Part shown: positions 18,285 to 20,717 of the stretch, in pieces
Layout of the letters: each line of letters begins with the position of its first letter
Numbering within the stretch: position 1 is the stretch's first letter
From: CALEMW01 sp035447065
GTDB taxonomy: Bacteria; Krumholzibacteriota; Krumholzibacteriia; LZORAL124-64-63
Length of the DNA stretch: 20,717 nt
Assembly (NCBI GenBank): GCA_035447065.1
Contig: DAOTGJ010000050.1
Coordinates: 1 to 20,717, forward strand
Reading direction: 5' to 3'
The notes under the pieces: model-generated
Databases searched by the model: none
What the model was told of the DNA's origin: nothing
Seen by the model: only the letters and a program-made list of their open reading frames with translations
Program-made: the position numbers and the translations under genes

Positions 18285-19358
18285 TCAGACCGTCTCGAAC
18301 TGGGGCACCACCTGGATCCACTCCGGATGGGCCGCGCTGGTCCCGGTGTGGATGCCGCACAGGGTCTCGCGCAGGCGCTTGGTGACCGGTCCCTCGGCGC
18401 CGTCGCCCACCTTGTGGTCCTTGCCCTGGAAGAACATGGAGCCGATGGGCGTGACCACCGCGGCGGTGCCGCAGGCGAAGGCCTCGCGCAGCTTGCCGCT
18501 GTCGGCGTCGGCGCAGAGGTCCGCCACCACCGGGGGCGCCTCCGTCCAGTTCAGCCCGAAGTCCTTGCAGAGCACCCCCACGGAGTCGCGGGTCACGCCG
18601 TGCAGGATGGTGTCGCTGAGGGGCGCGGTGAGCACCTTGTCGTCGTAGACGAAGCAGATGTTCATGGCGCCCATCTCCTCCACCGTGGTCATGGTGCGCG
18701 CGTCCAGCCACACGATCTGATCGAACCCGGCCGCCTGCGCCTCCTTGATGGGCAGCAGCGCCGCGGCGTAGTTGCCGCCGGTCTTGGCGCTGCCCACGCC
18801 GCCGGGCGCGGAGCGCACGTAGGTCTCCTCCACCTTCAGGCGCAGCGGGTTGATGCCGCCGGTGAAGTAGCTGCCCACGGGCCCGATGATGATGTAGAAG
18901 AGGTAGCGGTCGCTGGCCTTCACGCCCAGCCCGGCCTGCGTGCTGATCATGGTGGGCCGGATGTACAGGGCCGACGGGCTCCGCGGCACCCACGTGCGGT
19001 CCAGGTCGATGAGCCGCTTCAGGGCTTCCATGAACAGGCCGGCGTCCACCTCCGGCATGCACATGCGGCGGCAGGAGCGCAGGAAGCGCTTGATGTTCAT
19101 GTCGGGCCGGAACATGTGCACGGAGCCGTCGTCGGGGTTCGCGTAGGCCTTCATGCCCTCGAAGATCTCCTGCCCGTAGTGCAGCACCTTGGCCGCCGGA
19201 TGCAGGACGATGTCGTGCAGCGGCACGATGCGGGGCTCGCCCCAGGCGCCGTCGAACCATTCCATCTCGAACATGTGGGGCGTGAACTTGGAGCCGAAGC
19301 CGTAGTCGCCCGAGGGCGGTGCGGGGGGATCGGGGTTGCGGGTGATCTTGATCTCCAT
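18285..19358 (-). CDS. ilvE: Branched-chain amino acid aminotransferase
   Basis: This 357-residue cytoplasmic PLP enzyme of fold type IV moves the amino group between glutamate and the keto acids of leucine, isoleucine and valine, the last step of their synthesis and first of their breakdown. The PLP lysine is K192 in GVGSAKTGGNYAAALLP (187-203), and the cofactor-contacting glutamate is E228 in VEEMGAMN (226-233). The N-terminal signatures LHYGQEIFEGMKAY (59-72) and FRPDMNIKRF (83-92) fit the longer eukaryotic-like IlvE subgroup, whose usual length is about 340-365 residues. The CxxC redox pair of mammalian enzymes is not seen. The ATG at 19358 has a strong AAGGAGGG site 5 nt upstream; the open frame extending to 19490 is not needed. 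No other branched-chain biosynthesis gene is adjacent, so it appears to be a stand-alone locus. Confidence 0.96.
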   Translation of the reverse strand: MEIKITRNPDPPAPPSGDYGFGSKFTPHMFEMEWFDGAWGEPRIVPLHDIVLHPAAKVLHYGQEIFEGMKAYANPDDGSVHMFRPDMNIKRFLRSCRRMCMPEVDAGLFMEALKRLIDLDRTWVPRSPSALYIRPTMISTQAGLGVKASDRYLFYIIIGPVGSYFTGGINPLRLKVEETYVRSAPGGVGSAKTGGNYAAALLPIKEAQAAGFDQIVWLDARTMTTVEEMGAMNICFVYDDKVLTAPLSDTILHGVTRDSVGVLCKDFGLNWTEAPPVVADLCADADSGKLREAFACGTAAVVTPIGSMFFQGKDHKVGDGAEGPVTKRLRETLCGIHTGTSAAHPEWIQVVPQFETV

Positions 19359-19475
19359 CCTGACCCTCCTTCGGGGTTCTGGTCCGATCTCGCCGACCGG
19401 GGGGATACGCAGCGGTGCTTGCCGGGTTCCTCCCGCTCCAATCGTCGCGGTTCGGGAGGGAAAAATCAAGGGGCC

Positions 19476-19507
19476 GACCCCGGGCCGCACCCGCGGAAAC
19501 CGGGGTC
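19476..19507 (-). repeat. Nested hairpin, possible REP-like unit or terminator
   Basis: GACCCCGG (19476-19483) pairs exactly with CCGGGGTC (19500-19507), and inside it CCGC (19485-19488) pairs with GCGG (19493-19496) around an ACCC loop. Reading the minus strand, a run ATTTTTC follows about 10 nt after the stem. It could be the terminator of a lost minus-strand gene, or an extragenic palindromic unit of the kind linked to RAYT transposases. Copy number elsewhere in the genome would decide. Confidence 0.4.
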
Positions 19508-19705
19508 AATGAGTTGAAATTTCATCATTTAACGGTTTCGGAGACGCTTGATCCCGGCCTCAGGCTTCGCCCAGCAGTTCCTTCAGGATGCCGTGGGCCA
19601 TGGAGCGGGAAAGGCCACAGGATAAGGCCATCTCCCATCGATCGCCCCATGGCCCTCTAGGTTTTCATGACTTTTCCATCGGCGACCAGACGGACGCTCC
19701 GTAAG

Positions 19706-19752
19706 CCTTTTTGTAATTAGTTGTGGACATTATGTTCGTCTTAGCGTACATT
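19706..19752 (+). promoter_or_regulatory. A+T-rich promoter/operator region of the XRE regulator gene
   Basis: This is one of the most A+T-rich stretches of the window. It contains a near-palindrome GGACAT-T-ATGTTC (19725-19737; inner ACAT/ATGT exact) and two ACATT copies at 19727-19731 and 19748-19752, 21 bp apart, which is two helical turns. Possible -10 elements are TATGTT (19731-19736) or CATTAT (19728-19733). The placement suits self-repression by the regulator encoded immediately downstream. Confidence 0.4.
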
Positions 19753-19753
19753 C

Positions 19754-19963
19754 ATGCCCATGAAGCTGATCAACCACATCAAGCAGCACCGCGCGCGGCT
19801 GGACATGACCCAGGAGGACCTGGCGGCCCGGGTGGGCGTGCGGCGGCAGGCCATCCTGGCCATCGAGAAGGGCAAGTACGTGCCCTCGGCCCTGCTCGCG
19901 TTCCAGATCGCGCGGGAGCTGGGGATGCGGGCGGATGAATTGTTCGAGCTGGCGGACGAGTGA
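19754..19963 (+). CDS. Small XRE/Cro-type helix-turn-helix regulator
   Basis: This 69-residue protein consists of little more than one HTH domain of the lambda repressor/Cro type. The core MTQEDLAARVGVRRQAILAI (18-37) contains helices 2 and 3, followed by EKGKYVPS, the usual turn after the recognition helix, and an amphipathic helix ending in DELFEL. No ligand or dimerisation domain is attached. Such mini-regulators are often encoded next to DUF2178-type membrane proteins, as here: the next gene starts 15 nt downstream, and the pair is probably one operon. No clear Shine-Dalgarno sequence precedes either the ATG at 19754 or the in-frame ATG at 19760, so with a start site near 19743 the mRNA leader would be very short. 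It probably represses its own operon. Confidence 0.92.
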   Translation: MPMKLINHIKQHRARLDMTQEDLAARVGVRRQAILAIEKGKYVPSALLAFQIARELGMRADELFELADE

Positions 19964-19977
19964 TCGGAGGCGGAGCC

Positions 19978-20717
19978 ATGACCAATTCCATGAAGCTGCT
20001 GACGGCGGACCGGATCGGACTGGGACTCGTGGCGCTGGGCACCGTGGGCGCCGTGGTCAACCTCCCCATGCTGGCGCTGGCCAGCCTGGGCGTGCTGGGG
20101 CCGCCCGTCCTGCGCGAGCTGGGCTGGCTCAAGGACGACGACGACTTCACCCGCCAGGCCGCCCACAAGGCCGGCTTCCAGACCATGGTGCTGCTCATGG
20201 CGCTGCTGGTGGCGGACCGTCTGCTCATGCGCCTCGGCGACAGCCTGCCGCCCGCCTTCGGCGGAGACGGGCTGTACTACCCCCTGGAGAACACCATCAG
20301 CACGGGGCTGGCGGTCTTCGCCGTGAGCTACGTGATGCAGTACTGGGGCGTGCGCGTGGGCGCGGTGCGGGTGATCGTGGGCGTGGGCGTGCTCACGGCG
20401 CTCACGGGCGTGAGCAACATCCTGCTCGGCCTACGGTTCGGAATGAACCGGATCGACTTCGGGGCCTTCCTGATCGTGCCCGTGATCCTGCTGCTCGCGC
20501 TGCTGGTCCACCGCCGGCCGCGGCTGGGCGGCGGCCTGATCCTGGCGCTGGTGGGGCTGGCGGTCTACGGCCTGGGGCGGATGCTGGCGGGCCTGGACTC
20601 CATGCCGGACCACGTGCGGCAGCAGGGGATGTTCTGGGGCCTGATGACGGCTGTGATCTCGCTGGTGGTGATCTTCGGGCCGGTGGGCTTGGCGTTGCTG
20701 CGGGATCGGGACGTCGA
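19978..20717 (+). CDS. Multi-pass membrane protein, DUF2178-like (partial, runs off window end)
   Basis: The visible 246 residues are mostly hydrophobic, with about seven likely membrane segments (roughly 13-41, 67-86, 106-122, 129-151, 160-177, 185-204 and 219-241). The first cytoplasmic loop carries WLKDDDDFTRQAAHKAGF (50-67), close to the 'DERxxxI..KA' pattern of DUF2178-type proteins that are commonly co-encoded with small XRE regulators. Two such four-helix units may be joined here. There is no transporter signature and no catalytic motif, so the function is unknown; a membrane partner or antagonist of the regulator is one possibility. A GGAGGCGGAG ribosome site lies just before the ATG. 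The frame is open at the final base, so the C-terminus is missing. Confidence 0.85.
   Translation, partial: MTNSMKLLTADRIGLGLVALGTVGAVVNLPMLALASLGVLGPPVLRELGWLKDDDDFTRQAAHKAGFQTMVLLMALLVADRLLMRLGDSLPPAFGGDGLYYPLENTISTGLAVFAVSYVMQYWGVRVGAVRVIVGVGVLTALTGVSNILLGLRFGMNRIDFGAFLIVPVILLLALLVHRRPRLGGGLILALVGLAVYGLGRMLAGLDSMPDHVRQQGMFWGLMTAVISLVVIFGPVGLALLRDRDV

Larger units (their letters stand above)
19359..19753. other. Gene-free 395-nt region with hairpins, upstream of ilvE and of the XRE regulator
   Basis: This divergent intergenic region has much higher A+T from about 19508 on than the flanking genes. It holds a nested hairpin (19476-19507), a perfect palindrome TGAAATTTCA (19515-19524), a 9-bp inverted repeat GGGCCATGG (19595-19603) with CCATGGCCC (19647-19655), and the A+T-rich promoter of the XRE gene near its right end. 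A short minus-strand open stretch ending at about 19560 (35 codons) has no ribosome site and no recognisable product. The left 100 bases should carry the ilvE promoter, but I see no convincing -10/-35 pair. Confidence 0.6.

Noticed and set aside
19561..19668. Short minus-strand frame ending in SMAHGILKELLGEA as a real small gene
   Set aside because: It has no ribosome site, no convincing start and only about 35 open codons. It is kept only as a possible relic in the findings.

Overview
This is a 20.7 kb piece of a very GC-rich bacterial chromosome, with coding strands dominated by G/C-ending codons, GTG starts and good Shine-Dalgarno sites. The cell is clearly diderm: there are two TonB-dependent receptors ending in phenylalanine, a TolC-type outer-membrane channel, an RND tripartite pump and a lipoprotein adaptor. 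Secreted proteins with openings such as 'LPLDVGNRW' recall environmental lineages like Krumholzibacteriota, Eisenbacteria or Gemmatimonadota. That placement is only a guess; no rRNA, tRNA or phylogenetic marker is present. A 100-N scaffold gap at 6988-7087 suggests a draft or metagenome assembly.

Layout. (1) 1-853, minus: the 5' part of an unrecognised single-pass membrane protein, divergent from (2) 1067-2407, plus: a cytoplasmic M48-type zinc peptidase joined to a TerB-like helical domain. (3) 2411-10005, minus: a probable envelope-sensing cassette, read as receptor (8062-10005), receptor (5834-7923), YfiR-family periplasmic protein (5221-5832), then a CHASE8-HAMP hybrid histidine kinase with two receiver domains and an Hpt domain (2411-5224). 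The last three genes are packed with 1-nt spacing and a 4-nt ATGA overlap. (4) 10112-10894, minus: a DEDDh 3'-5' exonuclease with an ExoX-like C-terminal domain. (5) 11027-17372, plus: a heavy-metal efflux operon (His-rich small exported protein, RND adaptor lipoprotein, CzcA/CusA-type pump, TolC-family channel) with a recognisable sigma70-type promoter and a strong hairpin after it. (6) 17437-18150 and 18285-19358, minus: a secreted protein of unknown function and branched-chain aminotransferase IlvE. (7) 19359-19753: a 395-nt gene-free, locally A+T-rich stretch with hairpins. (8) 19754-20717, plus: a small XRE-type regulator and a DUF2178-like multi-pass membrane protein cut by the window end.

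The most interesting unit is region 3. In Pseudomonas YfiBNR, periplasmic YfiR represses YfiN, a CHASE8-HAMP diguanylate cyclase. Here a YfiR-family protein is translationally coupled to a CHASE8-HAMP protein whose output is a multistep phosphorelay, and the genes before it are TonB-dependent receptors without an STN signalling domain. A reasonable hypothesis is outer membrane to inner membrane signalling: receptor, YfiR-like protein, CHASE8 kinase, then an unlinked response regulator. The second important point is technical: the N gap inside receptor 1 is flanked by an identical 55-bp sequence. Overlapping the two copies restores one uninterrupted frame whose length and alignment match the neighbouring paralogue, so the gap is almost certainly an assembly artefact and the gene is intact.
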